A stretch of 64,000 bases of DNA from assembly GCA_023374045.1 (NCBI GenBank), contig CM041779.1, positions 301,578,167 through 301,642,166 on the forward strand, given 5' to 3'. Source of the DNA: Limonium bicolor (lineage: Eukaryota; Streptophyta; Magnoliopsida; Caryophyllales; Plumbaginaceae). The number at the start of each line of letters is the position of its first letter. Position 1 is the first letter of the stretch. The notes beneath the pieces were generated by a model. It ran no database searches. It saw nothing but the letters and a program-made list of their open reading frames with translations, and was not told the DNA's origin. Shown one piece after another: positions 1 through 11,365 of the stretch. The position numbers were made by a program, and so were the translations under genes.

Positions 1-1468
1 ATCTACAGAACCAAATTGAGTGATTCTTGTTTCCATGGTTCCGAAATCAATTACGGTTCTAATGATACTAATTTCTCTAGATATAATGCAGGATTCAATG
101 GTTTTCGAATTCGGTTTCGAAGTTAGGGTTCAAACGGGTTTCCGAGTTCGAATCTGTCAAATTCACTCAATCTATTGCGTAATTGATTAAATTGATAGGT
201 GGGTTAGTTCGAGAATGAAAAAACCGAGTGGCAATATCGGAGGAATTGGTCGGAAACTCACCGAATTGTGCGAATCGAATGAACTCGAAACGGATTCTGG
301 AAAGGTTCTAACTTTCGAGCAGTTCACGAGGCCGACTTTAAGGACCTATAACTTGCAGCATAGATCGAGTTAGGCTATGTGTGTGGGCTTAATCGAAAGA
401 GTAAACTTAGCTGTACATATTGATAGCAAGTACTCACATAACTTGCACTACACAGAAAGAAATCGAAGCTGGAAGTTGTGAGTTTACCTTGTGTTTTTGG
501 AAAGAAAACTTATGATTTTATGTTGTGACGAATCCGAAACTTTAGACACCTCTTTCTTCCAAAAGGTTGGGAGTTGGCTTAGGTCATCAACATGAAAGTT
601 TTAGAGGAATTAGAGCTCTTCAAAACGAGCTAAAGAACATGTAATTGGCTGAGAAACGAAGATGTTATGGCTAGACGAAGAAGTACCTGGATTCGAAGGA
701 AAACTGGAAACTGCAGTTTCGGTTTTGCAGGGTGGCTACTTTGAATCGAATTTCCGGTTGATTTAGGACGAGTAAGGGTTAGTGTGAGTTATGGTTGTTT
801 AGAGGAAGTGTAGGAGAAGGCAACAAAGAAGACGGCACTCAAAAATCCATACGATGAGAATGTTATGAAGGTCACAAGATAGGGCAAAACTGGTTTCTGT
901 TACCTGAAATCTAGCAGATAAAATGACCAAGTACCGGGCACGTATCGCGAGGCGCGCGCTGACTCAGCAAACCGTGCCACGTCAGTTTTTTTCAAATTTT
1001 GGCTCTAAACTTCATTTGATCATAACTTTGGCTAGGATGATCCGTTTTTGACGTTCTTTTTATCGATCTTCATGGTTTTACATAACCTATTTATTGGTAT
1101 AGGTTTCATGGCCTAGTTTGACCATTCTCAAAAATTCAACCCTAGCAAGGCTTAAAAGGCTTTAGGGTTCCTAGAATTTTATATTGACTTTTATGTTTCA
1201 AAACAATGTTACAACACTTCCTAAAATCTTTATAATATAGTTGGAGTGTTTATAAATTTTCCCAAGATTTATTGACTCATAAATCTTATTATTAAATTCA
1301 TAATACTATATAATAATTAAATATTTTATTGTATCTTTAGGGTTAAATAGGAGAAATCCCCTAAATAAATTTCATAATTCCATATAATAATTTAATATTT
1401 AATAGTATTATTTAAGATTTAATAAAAGAAATATCCTAATTAATTTAAATTAATTTAGGGGTATTTCA
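1..1468 (-). mobile_element. LTR K, 5' part of a reverse-oriented long LTR
   Basis: The right edge reads GGGGTATTTCA (1458-1468), the reverse complement of the TGAAATACCCC start of the long-LTR family seen elsewhere here. Homology to the internal domain of element G (62552 onward) begins directly after it, at about 1469, which supports a true insertion boundary. The body shows no coding sequence and little obvious similarity to the other LTRs beyond the terminus, so this is a diverged subfamily or another family with the same end. The rest lies left of the window. Confidence 0.5.
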
Positions 1469-3539
1469 GTTAATGATCTAGTGGAACAGCTAGGAATATG
1501 AAAAAATGTCAATCGTGGTAATTCCTTCCTTTCACCAACGAACATGGCGCAAGCCAGTTAAGCGGAAGCTTCAAAATAAACCGTGCAGCCTAAGGCTAAA
1601 GAAGCACTAGGCGAATCCATTGGAATAAAAACGAAAGGAAACCTATGAATATTGAGAAGACAGATGCAGAGAAAATGCAAGGTCATACAAGTAAGGAACA
1701 CTTGTATAGAATTAGATAAGTGGGCATAATTCAGAAGCCACTGACAACAGAGGAAGCACTACAACTAAGTAGTGCCCAACCTCAACCGACAATAAGTCGG
1801 AGGAACCAGTGAATAATCAAGAAAGTACACAATAGTATGTACATAGATTCCAGAGAACTGGATAGAAAACCTGTAACTCATTGAGTTCGCGTACGGTAAA
1901 GGAATACCACGCTTGATTGATAAACCTTATTCCTAAGATAAAAAGGGATAAAAGCGTCATGTATAACATATTAAGAATAACGAGAAGGGCGAACAAACCC
2001 AAGTTATCAGTGTCGCGCAGTAGAAGCTAGTGGGCCTAGAATTCTAAGGTTTAAATATACCTAGTGAATGAATGGCTAATCATCAATGCCTTGAAGCCTC
2101 TAAGGCTAGAACCGAACCTGGTTAAGAGTTAAATAAACTCCAATGAAAATTCTTGGTGCAGGGACTAACCGACAATACGGTTAAGACCCTTTGACCAAAG
2201 AATATTGTATAAAAGATCGTATGGAAGCTGAACCACTCCATGGCGGGCTGAATTCCTTCGACCAATGTCCAATGTTGACACATGGTAGATTACATGGGTG
2301 TAATCCCTTATAAGGGGGGTAGAGTGAAAACCGCGAAGTGTATGTTTTACGTGATAGGTGCGTAAACTACAATGCGTATAGCGCAAAGGAATTTGTTTTA
2401 ATGATTGGTACTTATGTTACATAAACATTTGTATCCATCATTGTGTAAATTTTGGTAATATAATGTGAAATGAGTACATTTGGGAGATTCAATGAGTATA
2501 AATCGGTATGAAACCGATGTATGTGACAAGTATAAATCGGCATGAAACCGATGTTGAACCTAGTGGGAATTGAGTCCCCTAGGTGACTTGATTTGATTTG
2601 ACACAATTGGAGGATAGAAAAACTAATTGGAGTTATGCTTTTGAATTTCCTAAGTAAGTAATAATCGATGAGATGACAAGTAAGTGAGTAAAAGAATTCT
2701 AGAAATTGGAAAATGTATGTCTTGGTGATTATAACTAGCAAGTTTAAGAAGATAGAAAATGAAATATTGATTGACTACTTGATTGTGTGAATTGAGGTGG
2801 GAGGTGGAACTTTATTTGCTAGTGATCAAGGGAAAACCGAACACAAATTAGGGTGGATGGATAGTTTTAACACCGATGCTGATCACATCAGGGTTGAAGG
2901 ACTCATGAAGCTCCCCATAAGTGGTCACGAGTAATAACCCTAGTAATAGGTATAGTTATCATAAATGGAATTTGGAGTTGTATGAAGTTTTCAAAATGAA
3001 TTTCAAAAACTAATTTGGAACAATGATTTTCTTCAAACTTGAGAATGAGGATCGGTTTTGAAACTGCTCCCGTGGGCACTAGTGTTGGACCTTCCTATGG
3101 CTAGGCACCGGTATCGGGTCGAAACCAGGGAAGTAAGGCTAGTTGTGAGCCGGTGGAAGTGATGATTAGTTTTGAAACCACTACCACCGTCGTGCGGCGG
3201 TCCTAAGTGGCCGGTGGGTGCGGTGACAGTGTCTGTTTTGCATTTTTCCAAGGGCACTGGGACAGCGTAGTCCCGAAGTAAATATGAGTAAGTATGAGTA
3301 AATGTGCCTGAGGATCTATATATGCAAATGAATTTGATCATAACCAAAGAACCATAGGGCCAGTAAGCGTAAGTGCCCAATTTCATGACGGCCGTGAACC
3401 AGAAAACATAAGTGTTCAAACATGACCGGTACCTGAGGGATCAGTCGACATGGGAGAGGATGGTACCTTCTTATCTACGGATGAACCCCATTGAGAGTTT
3501 GGAAACGGATATTTTTGATTGCTATGAATGCAGTGACAT
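1469..3539 (+). mobile_element. L0 internal domain, 3' half (LARD-like, non-coding)
   Basis: This stretch is collinear with 62552-64000 of element G. Shared blocks include GAGGAAGCACTACA followed by CCTCAACCGACAATAAGTCGG (1752-1800 and 62781-62830) and the ATCGG-CATGAAA-CCGAT block (2490-2560 and 63525-63550). It is interrupted at 3539 by element J and continues at 14043-14189. No gag, RT or integrase motif is readable on either strand; the short ORFs are not shared with G. I infer a conserved but untranslated internal domain, as in LARD elements. Confidence 0.65.
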
Positions 3540-3654
3540 TGTTGGAGTAAAAGTGTGTTACAACTTCTACCACTTAGGCAGTGTACCTATCGTTTTGCGG
3601 AATAGTGGAAATGTGGGTTGTCGTACTCTTGGGGACCTCGCTGTGGATAACTGA
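3412..3654 (+). other. unrecognised 80-codon ORF across the L0/J boundary
   Basis: An ATG-initiated frame runs from L0 into the edge of J. Its first 42 codons are L0 sequence and the rest is LTR of J, so the present ORF is a chimera made by the insertion. The L0 part is rich in charged and aromatic residues, but I recognise no family. It could be a remnant of an integrase tail or chance. Confidence 0.15.
3535..3539. repeat. left TSD of element J (GACAT)
   Basis: GACAT sits directly left of the first LTR of J and recurs directly right of the second LTR at 14038-14042. The two copies define J as one insertion into L0. Confidence 0.85.
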
Positions 3655-4503
3655 TAGCATAATAAATTGACTGAGAATTCTAATTAACAGATCTTATCAT
3701 TTTTGGAAGAGTTTGATTAATCAGCTAACTCATAAGACAATAATAAAAACAATAAATCAAAACAGAAAAGAAATAGAAATTATAAATCTTTTTGTGTTTA
3801 AAGAAGCATCCCGGGTTGTTCTGCTCACCTATTTTATTTAATCATATTAATATAACTTTCCCACTTTAGCAATAAACTCAAGAATCTTAATTAGTTTATT
3901 GACCGTTTCCTGTCTAATAAACCCTGATTAATTTAAACAACAAGCGTAAACCTTGCTCAAGTCATAAATAAATTAATCGCATTATTAATAATCCCTATTG
4001 GAGATAGATTAACCTATACGGCGAGAAACTCGCTTCTAGTCGTTAACCCATTTGACTTCCTATGTCTAGAACCTTGTCTCAGCATTGCATTTTAACAAAG
4101 AACTACAAATATCACTTTAATAATTGTACAAGAGAATTAAAGCGCATTAAGGACGGGAATCAAAATACTGCTTAGATAAATTATACTGGAAAACTTACAT
4201 AACACAATTATATAAAATAGGCTTGCTTCCAACCCGGGAAGCTAAGTTTATTATTCAGACATAATTATACAGTAAAACAAGCATAAGAAATAAAATAGAT
4301 GGAACCAACGAAGAAGAACGAACAGATGGGCAGTCAATTTCTACGTTGCTTTTCTGGAAACTAACAGCATAAGGCTGATGAAGAAATAAGATAAAATGGA
4401 GAAGTGGGGGATAAGAGGATGGAGTGGATCGTAGGTGTGGTTTGATTTTGTGAGCGATGGATTGTGGAAGAGGTTGATATTTTTTGAGCAGAAGGAGCGT
4501 AGG

Positions 4504-4511
4504 TTTATATA
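4504..4511 (-). promoter_or_regulatory. TATA box of the J 3' LTR
   Basis: The minus strand reads CTATATAAACC here, a standard plant TATA box, and the same sequence occurs at 13071-13078 in the other LTR. This independently supports minus orientation. Transcription should start about 30 bp further left. Confidence 0.65.
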
Positions 4512-4715
4512 GAAGGAAGGAGGAAGGAGAAGACAGAGGGAACACCGCGTGAGGGAATTAAGGAATGGATTGGGGTGGCAGAACGCGTGAGAAACTGTCG
4601 GCAGGCGCCTGATATTGCTGCTCGGGTAGATGGATAAGTTGCAGGCGCCGCAACGAAGAAGATAAACAGCGAATTCTGTCGCGTTAAATATCCAGATCTG
4701 GTTGCATTTTTATAG

Positions 4716-5095
4716 GCGTCCGGGTCTGTGTCCGTGTCTATTTCCCCGGACGTCTCACAGTTGCTCTTAGTCTTGTCCGGCCTTAAATCCGCGGACGTGC
4801 CACGGTTGTGTCTCTGTCCGGCCTTCTGTCCGAGTTTAAATCCACAGACGTCACTCTGGTTCTCTTCCTCTTGTCCGTGTCTTGTCCGTCCATAATTCCG
4901 TGGACCTTACTTCCCACGTCTGGCTTTATTTACTCGGACACAGACACGGACAGACTTCTTCTTGTCCGCCTTTGTTACCCGGACTAGACACGGACACAAT
5001 GTTCTGTCCGGCCTTTCTCCTCGGTCGTCATGTTCACGGACATGCTGTTTGCTGTCCTGGCTTAAATCAACGGACAAGGAGCGGACATGTTGTTT
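4716..5095. repeat. spaced GTCCGG/CCGGAC array in the J 3' LTR
   Basis: Many GTCCGG or GTCCGT blocks alternate with CGGAC blocks at roughly 55-60 bp spacing, often as GTCCGGCC, about 20 bp, then CGGACG. Each unit can fold as a short-stem hairpin. The array lies upstream of the TATA box, so it is in U3. A matching array occupies 13285-13660. Confidence 0.75.
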
Positions 5096-5266
5096 CTTGA
5101 AGGTTGAATGCAGTCCATTAATTACTTTTGCATCCGTTAATTACTTTTGCATGACAACATCACGTACCTCAATAGCAATGTAAAAAGTGATGTCAATAAC
5201 AATGTAAAACGTGAATGTCGATTAGAATTTGTCATGCAAACGTTGACTCCAGTAGTAAGTGACGTG

Positions 5267-5268
<2 letters not shown>

Positions 5269-5318
<50 letters not shown>
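5269..5318. repeat. (AT)n microsatellite
   Basis: About 25 uninterrupted AT dinucleotides in the J 3' LTR. The equivalent place in the other LTR (13831-13890) is an interrupted AT/GT tract, so the repeat changed after or during insertion. Confidence 0.9.
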
Positions 5319-5322
<4 letters not shown>

Positions 5323-5471
5323 TATATTGTTTCTGTATTTAACACAAAATGTATCTGTTCATATCAAAACATAAATCTAAGATAAACATATGATAAGTGA
5401 GTAATATATCCTGAAGTAAGTAAGTACAAGGTAGATTAACCCTTAAATGTCTATGTATTTCTCACTTATCA

Positions 5472-5482
5472 AACTCCCCCGT
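5472..5482 (-). other. polypurine tract of J
   Basis: The minus strand reads ACGGGGGAGTT directly before the TGATAAG start of the 3' LTR. A G-rich tract abutting the LTR is where plus-strand DNA synthesis is primed. Confidence 0.75.
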
Positions 5483-5755
5483 ACTTATCTTTTGCTTGTC
5501 CTCAAGCAAATCTTTTTGACATAATGTTTAAACAAGTTAAACAGACAATAATCAAGTAAGGAGAGCACAGAAGAGGTAATTGCCAATCTTTTCAGATTTT
5601 TAAAGGGTACTAATAAAATTTTCTTAAATATATTTCTCAACTTCTGAGAATAACCCTGAAGTCCTACAAAAGAAAGAGAAGCAGTACCATGAGAATTCTG
5701 CTTTTAACCCTGAGCCAATCCACCATTTTCTTTCACATTTCCTTGAACGACAAGG
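5483..5755 (-). mobile_element. J internal region next to the PPT
   Basis: Untranslated 3' part of J with no recognisable coding sequence. It is cut from the rest of the internal region by solo LTR A and resumes at 10028. Confidence 0.7.
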
Positions 5756-5760
5756 GGCAT
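5756..5760. repeat. left TSD of solo LTR A (GGCAT)
   Basis: GGCAT immediately precedes TGAAATACCC and recurs immediately after GGGGTGTTACA at 10023-10027. Confidence 0.9.
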
Positions 5761-6387
5761 TGAAATACCCTGAACTTAAATATAGGGATTAAAATTAATC
5801 TAATACGTATTTAAGGGCCTAATGGTACCTAATTAATACTGGTAAGGAAAAATAAATCCAAAAGAATAAATAAACGCTTAAAAAGCGGAAAACGCTAAAT
5901 AAGCGTTAAACAACCATAGGAGGTACGAGACCTTGGTTAGAGTATTATATGGATTCAAAGGTTTAACAAGACCTAAATAATATATGGGAACAACTCCCGA
6001 AGAAAACGGATCCAAATAATAAATTAAAACGCTAATAGAGCTTTAGAGCACGTCTTTCAAGAAAACCCGAAAACGTGACTTCGAGTGGTCAAACGGACCC
6101 GTAAAAATTATAAATCATTAAATAAATATTATTAAGCATTTATAGTAGCTTAATAACCAATAAAAATAAAGAAACGAGAAAATTCCGGAAACGGGCCCGG
6201 TTAGTGAATAGTACCGAAACCGGGTAAAATAACGAGCGTTTTCTGTAAAAGACGAAAAACGCTCCAGCTAGTATACTGTAAGGGGGCCGGTTTTTAAAGG
6301 GTTAAATAATCCCTCACACACACACATGTAACTAGTTAACAAATAAGTAATCATAAAGCAAAAAGTAAAAGTACAAAAAGCAAAATA

Positions 6388-6478
6388 ACCCTCTCTCACC
6401 TCTCATTCCCATCTTTCCCTCTTCTCTCTCCCATTTCTCCCTCTCTCACGTCTCCCTCCTCCCTCTCTCTGCTGGGTG
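6388..6478 (+). promoter_or_regulatory. CT-rich tract, candidate transcript leader of LTR A
   Basis: About 90 bp of almost pure CT-rich sequence rich in CTCTCTC, at a position where LTRs B (14815-14890), C (22203-22260) and G (55948-55980) also have pyrimidine-rich tracts. Such tracts mark many plant start regions and 5' leaders. No clear TATA box is shared by all copies, so the start site is a guess. Confidence 0.4.
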
Positions 6479-7941
6479 CGATTTTTGGAGCTTCTCCAAC
6501 AACAACAATGGCTTCTCCCCTTTCTCCACATGCTCCATCCTCATGTAAGCTCCAAATGTAAACATAATTACATATTTGTAATCCCCTCATTCTCCTCTAC
6601 ATTTCCCTCTTTTTCAAAATTCGTAAGGATGAGTTTCATCTCCATGTGTTTTCCCCATTTGAAGAGAAAAGCACACCATTATGGAGCTTGGAGTCCCTCT
6701 TTCCAACAAGGTAAAAATCCCCATGAAAACCTTAAGTTTTCCTCATCTCCTTTGGTAGCCAATTTTTGGCTCTTTGTAATGCCTTGTTTTCTCTCTCTCT
6801 TTTGAGCATAATATCAATCTTGCAATGGTGGTGGATTCACCTTCTTGAACCAAGGGCTAAAACCCCTTCTAAAACTCTCCAAAGGTAAACCCTAGAAATT
6901 TCATTTCAATCACTTCAATGAATTGGCATTAATTTAAGGGTTAGTATATTAATTATAGTGTTTTGTGTTCATTGGGTGATGGGAATGGAGTTTGACAACT
7001 CCATTCCCCCATGGCCGATTTGGCAAGAAAGGAAGAAGGAGGAGAAATGAGAAAGAAAGAAGAAATTATAAGCTCAAGGTAAGAGCTCTTTACTAATGTT
7101 AATTTTGATGCATTAGACTAATGGGAATGGGCAAACTAACTAAAGAACCCAAAATCTTGCATTGGTATTGTAGTATTGGGAGTTTGAGTATTTGTGAGGA
7201 GTTTGAGTATTTGTGAAATTAGTATGTGAATTGTAGGCCTTGGAGCCAAATGATTGTGTATGAGTATTAGTATTGGTATTTGAAGAAGTATTGGTGAATT
7301 TATATTTGCTTAATTGCTGGTAGGACCCTTGTATGGGTGTGGCTAGTTTAGGAATGAATTTGGTGAGATTTGGTATGTGTGGCCAAGTAAGAAAAGTAGA
7401 TGAACTATGGCCAAATTTTGGTAGGAATATGTATATGTATGGATGACTTGGTAAATGGGAAAACCAAGGTGTGTATTGGAGTTAGTAGAGATGTTTAGTA
7501 GCTATAGAATGGTAGTGGTAGTATGAGAAGTAAGGAGTACAAAATCTGTAGCAAGGTGTATTAATGTGCATTGGAGAAGTTAGGAAAGATTAGTGTGCAA
7601 TAATTGGTAAAAAGAGTGTTGGACTTGGGTATAGGTATTGCAATGGCTTGGAAATGTATTTGGAATGCTAATGGTGGCATTGGTTGAGAAGTAATGGATG
7701 GTAGAATGGAGTATGAAAATCTGTAGCATAAGAGGAAAGAAAACTATTGTAAGTGTTGAAAGAAAGTGAGAGAAATTGTGTATGTGGATTTAGAAATGAG
7801 TAAGGAATTTGGGGAACGAACTAAGGCAATTTGGAGGGCCTAAGTAGTGTCTAAACATGTGGCATTAGATGTAGGAAGATTGGGGAAGCAATGGGTAAAG
7901 TTTACAACTGAAAACAGAAATTAAAATACAAATACTAGGCC

Positions 7942-8335
7942 GGACCGACCTTAGGACCGAACTTGCAAGGTCGGTCGAGCCCAGATTTACAAGGACTGAA
8001 ACCTTCTGGGATGGACCGACCTTGGGACCGGACATGCAAGGTCGGTCGGCCAGAAGAATTCCCCGTAAATGCAACCTACTGGAATGGACCGACCTTGCGA
8101 CCGGACTTGCAAGGTCGGTCGACTCAAAATTTTTCCGTCTTGTAAGCTACTGGAATGGACCGACCTTGCGACCGGACTTGCAAGGTTGGTCGCGCCAAAT
8201 TTTCATCAGGTAACTCACTGGATGGATCGACCTTGGGACCGGACTTGCAAGGTCGGTCGGCCCTGTTTCTCCAGCGTAATTCCCTACTGACTTCGATCGA
8301 CCTTGGGGACCTCGGACTTGTAAGGTCGGTCGAGT
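7942..8335. repeat. six-unit spaced-palindrome array in LTR A
   Basis: Six units of about 71 bp begin near 7942, 8014, 8084, 8156, 8223 and 8295. Each holds a roughly 36-bp core with inverted arms GACCGACCTTG and CAAGGTCGGTC around GACCGGACTTG, followed by a variable spacer of about 35 bp. Five or six units keep the arms nearly intact while spacers differ. It lies in the middle of the LTR, downstream of the CT-rich tract. Confidence 0.85.
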
Positions 8336-8361
8336 CATACAAAAAAAATTAAATTAAATTA

Positions 8362-8366
8362 ATAAT

Positions 8367-8406
<40 letters not shown>

Positions 8407-8409
8407 TGT
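8362..8409. repeat. AT/TA-rich microsatellite
   Basis: TAATAATAATAATATATAT run directly after the palindrome array of LTR A. Confidence 0.8.
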
Positions 8410-9560
8410 ATACCCACCTATACATATGTGCATATATATATAAGTAAACCATTGTTAAGTAATTAGGAGTAGGTAAATAAAATATAAGTATTGGAATGCA
8501 AGACTTAGTAAGTATGGATTAGTAAACGTAAGAGTAATCGGGTTAAGTTAATGATAGTTATATTAATCATTCAACTGTATGTATATAATAGGATTTGATT
8601 TGTGAACACCGGAGGAACGTTGGGATACAAGTACAATGGTAAAAGGTATGATTTCTTCATGCCCTGTATCCTAATCTGGTTACCCCGATTTGTGTGCTTA
8701 TTTGATCACCTAAATAAGATAAATGCATGAATCGGACTATATTGCACTTACCTGTGCTTGACTTTGTTGTTCTTGATACTTATTATCTTGAACACTAGTT
8801 TGTATAATTCATGAAATTTATGAATGATGATGAATGGTATTTGAATCTTGTATTGTACTTAAGTATTGAATTGTATCTTGTATAAATGAGTATTGAGCAT
8901 TGTAATTGTGTATGTGGCTTGTATGAATGACTTCTGCTAATTCCTAACTACCTAACTCCTAACTTAAGTGAGTAAACTGGAATGAGTAGAAGTCCGATAT
9001 AGCTTTGGCCACGCGTGAGGATGAGGAGACACACGAGGTTGGATCCGATTCCTGACTCTTAAACTGGTCCGCGGCCCAAATCCCTTAAATGGGTAGCATC
9101 CCGGATTGGTGAGTCAAGTAAATCCCGGTGGTGGGACGGAGTAGTCCCCGGGCCGGAGGTCTCGACGACTTAACATGAGTAAGAGTAAGAGTAAGTAAGA
9201 ATGGATCCGTAAGTATGTATGAGTATGAGTATGTATGCGTATGTATGAAGTAACGAGTAAAAGAGTAATCTCCACCCGATTAACCCGGGTGGACCAATGA
9301 AGCTAACAAGAATTGTATATTGTGTATATAATGAGTATGTGTATTCGGAAGAAGGTAAGTATGTATTGGATGGTTATATTGTATTCCTTGTATGTAATGA
9401 AGTGTATGTATGTATGCTTGCGTAAGTATTATTGTACTGTGTATAAGAGCATGTATGCATGTATGTTTGAATGAAAATGAACTGCATGTATTCGACCAAG
9501 TGGTCGGCGTACCCTCACTAGTACGCGGGGTATGCGGTTATCATGCGCAGCGAAAGCTGA

Positions 9561-9590
9561 CCCCCTAGGGGGAACGTTTTAGTGTGCAGG
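9561..9590 (+). promoter_or_regulatory. CCCCCTAGGGGG hairpin plus CAG|G, LTR A
   Basis: A perfect 12-bp palindrome (9561-9572) is followed by a T-rich stretch and GTGTGCAG|GTAC. The same order is kept at equivalent places in B, X, C, D, E and G; see the separate finding. It could be a 3' splice site with an upstream hairpin. Confidence 0.45.
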
Positions 9591-9897
9591 TACTCGAAGC
9601 GGATGTGGTCAAGGTAAGAGACCGGCGGCACACCCTTGTACTTAGAAAGTAAGTAGTTGTGAGGAATGGGTAGATGTAGACTCTTAGTGAGTATGTATGA
9701 ACTTGGAAGGGATATTATAATTCTATAAGGATCCTAGTAGACTCGGTTAAGTATATTGCATTGTATGAATTATGGAGGAGTAAGTATTGAATGGAGCATT
9801 GTTGTATTTGATTGATGAATGGAGTATGTATTATAGATGTGTAGTACTCAGGATTCCGGTCCATCAGACCGATGCTGTATATAGAAGTAATAGCCTT

Positions 9898-9919
9898 GTT
9901 AGTCACGTGGGTGACTAAC
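9898..9919 (+). other. conserved LTR hairpin, copy A
   Basis: GTTAGTCAC-GTGG-GTGACTAAC: a perfect 9-bp stem with a 4-nt loop and an internal CACGTG. It is one of seven copies whose stems covary. Confidence 0.75.
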
Positions 9920-10022
9920 GGCATTGTATCACCCATTGTATGTAAGTATGTATCCGCTGCGTGACTCTGAAAGCACGAGGAGATTGGACGGTAAGTATTG
10001 TATTAATGGTAGGGGTGTTACA

Positions 10023-10027
10023 GGCAT
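10023..10027. repeat. right TSD of solo LTR A (GGCAT)
   Basis: Second copy of the duplicated target, identical to 5756-5760. Confidence 0.9.
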
Positions 10028-11155
10028 GAAGTAAAATCTTATTCCATTATACCTTTCAATGCCACATACTGATGATCCATAATGACGAAGTTTTTTTTTC
10101 ATTTTGGTACCGAATGCACAGATACTTCAATTTTGAAGTTCATTTTTCTTTCACCTCAGACTTTTCTCTCCACCCTTGTAGCGGTTTTGGGTCTACTATC
10201 CCAGATACCGAGTACCTTAGGTAGCCGGGTGATGAAGCACCCCTAAGAACTTAATAACCAAGTGGACGAGGCCTGTTTAGGATCAGAATATGCCTGTTTG
10301 GATCAGAGGAGTACCTTGCCTTGTTCTTTTTCCACCATTTCTTTCCAAATCAAATCCAGGCTCAAAGTCAAAACAAAATTCAAATGATAATTTCCTCAGA
10401 ATTTTTTTAGCATTGAGTAAGGAGCAGAGTAATAATAAATTTTTTTTTGTGTACCCTTTAAACCTGTTAATACCAGCATTACTCCCTCTATGGCTCCTTC
10501 TTTGATTATTAACCACTTAACAAATTTAAACACAGTGTCGAGAAAGAGACAACTTAAGAGCAAGCTTTTGATTACTATCTCTCCCACACTTGCACCAAAG
10601 CAATGCCCTCATTGATAGAAAGAATTAAAATAACAGGGCACACAAACTATCTTGGTAATGATCACAAAGCATGGTAATAGGAAATATTTAAAAATTTAAA
10701 GAGCAGTGTATGGAAAGTGTACTCCCTAGAGTTTTGCAGAGTATGTAGTGTAGCTCCCCCACACTTGAGTTCAGCTGTAGGAATGTGCAAGATGTTCCTG
10801 TAATGAATATTCTAAACAGCCAGAAAAACTCAGGTTAATTTCCTCGTTCTCTCTCCTCTCTCTTTTTTAATTTATAAAAACATATATAGGAATAATGGGA
10901 AGACAAAACATAAAACAAAAATAGTGGGGAAATAATATTAACCACTGGGTTGCCTCCCAGTAAGCTGCCCGTATTTATAGTCTTTGGCTAGACTCTCGCT
11001 TCGTTATCCTGGATCAAAATAAAAGTAGACAACAGCTTCGCCAGGAAAACGAAGTTAGCAGTAATTAAGAGCAAACCACCTGGATCAAAACAGAACGTTA
11101 ACTCGGCAAATAAAATAGGAAAATGTATACTCCACAAAACCTGGTGTTTGAGGAG
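10028..11155 (-). mobile_element. J internal region, untranslated 3' part
   Basis: The minus strand carries short motifs I know from Athila/Tat elements downstream of their coding region: AAGTGTGGGGGAG at 10754-10766, a weaker relative near 10581-10591, and the palindrome ACTGGGAGGCAACCCAGT at 10944-10961. They lie here just after a short ORF, so the pol region that normally precedes them is missing. The small ORFs at 10283-10587 are not recognisable. Confidence 0.6.
10944..10961 (-). other. TGGGAGGCAACCCA palindrome of Athila/Tat elements
   Basis: The minus strand reads ACTGGGAGGCAACCCAGT, a hairpin with 6-bp arms ACTGGG/CCCAGT. In intact Athila/Tat elements a motif of this kind follows the integrase region. 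It helps classify J and marks the point to which the coding deletion extends. Confidence 0.55.
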
Positions 11156-11365
11156 CTACTGCCGGTAACGTAGTTCTAACAGGAGACAGGTGGTGGATGA
11201 CTTTTCTTCCTCAAATTGGAGGATGAAAACATCCTCTTCTTGTTGTTGAGGCTTATGGAGGCAGGGTGAGAGTTGATGAGAGACTGGTGGTAGCGGTGTT
11301 CCTTCCTCAGATTCGAGAATATAAATATCCTCTTCTGGTTGATGAGGTTCACAAAATATCTTCAA
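11156..11365 (-). CDS. small acidic ORF of J, possible extension of the main ORF
   Basis: A 69-codon frame overlaps the end of the 156-codon ORF and shares its composition: many Glu and Pro, and two imperfect copies of an Ile-Leu-acidic block of the EEDxxIL kind. The similarity suggests the two were one longer acidic, repeat-containing protein, now separated by a frameshift. No family recognised. Confidence 0.3.
   Translation of the reverse strand: MKIFCEPHQPEEDIYILESEEGTPLPPVSHQLSPCLHKPQQQEEDVFILQFEEEKSSTTCLLLELRYRQ

Larger units (their letters stand above)
3540..5471 (-). repeat. 3' LTR of J
   Basis: In element orientation it runs TGATAAGTGAG...CTCCAACA. It aligns throughout with 12107-14037 with scattered substitutions and small indels. 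From its 5' end (right side) it holds an AT microsatellite, a GTCCGG-rich spaced-palindrome array, a TATA box and a downstream R/U5 region. Confidence 0.9.
5761..10022 (+). mobile_element. Solo LTR A (4262 bp) of the LARD-like family, nested in J
   Basis: It starts TGAAATACCC, ends AGGGGTGTTACA and has a perfect 5-bp TSD, but no internal domain or second LTR, so it is a solo LTR left by LTR-LTR recombination. At 4.26 kb it is much longer than usual Ty3-gypsy LTRs. In order it contains a CT-rich leader-like tract (6391-6475), a six-unit spaced-palindrome array (7942-8335), a TA microsatellite, GAGTA-type repeats (about 9170-9260), a CCCC/GGGG hairpin followed by a CAG (9561-9590) and a covarying hairpin (9898-9919). 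No convincing ORF. Closest in the window to LTRs B and G. Confidence 0.92.

Noticed and set aside
3050..3250. Possible host-gene fragment with GC-rich codon-like sequence
   Set aside because: The block contains GGGTCGAAACC(A/G)GGGAAGTAAG, also found in LTR G near 58715, so it is element sequence.
4255..4545. 96-codon minus-strand ORF present in both J LTRs (also 12822-13112)
   Set aside because: Its ATG lies upstream of the TATA box, so the main transcript would not contain the start; conservation is explained by recent LTR identity.
7942..8335. Regular palindromic repeats with spacers, like a CRISPR array
   Set aside because: Units are about 71 bp with imperfect cores, lie inside a plant LTR, and similar arrays occur in sister LTRs; there are no cas genes.
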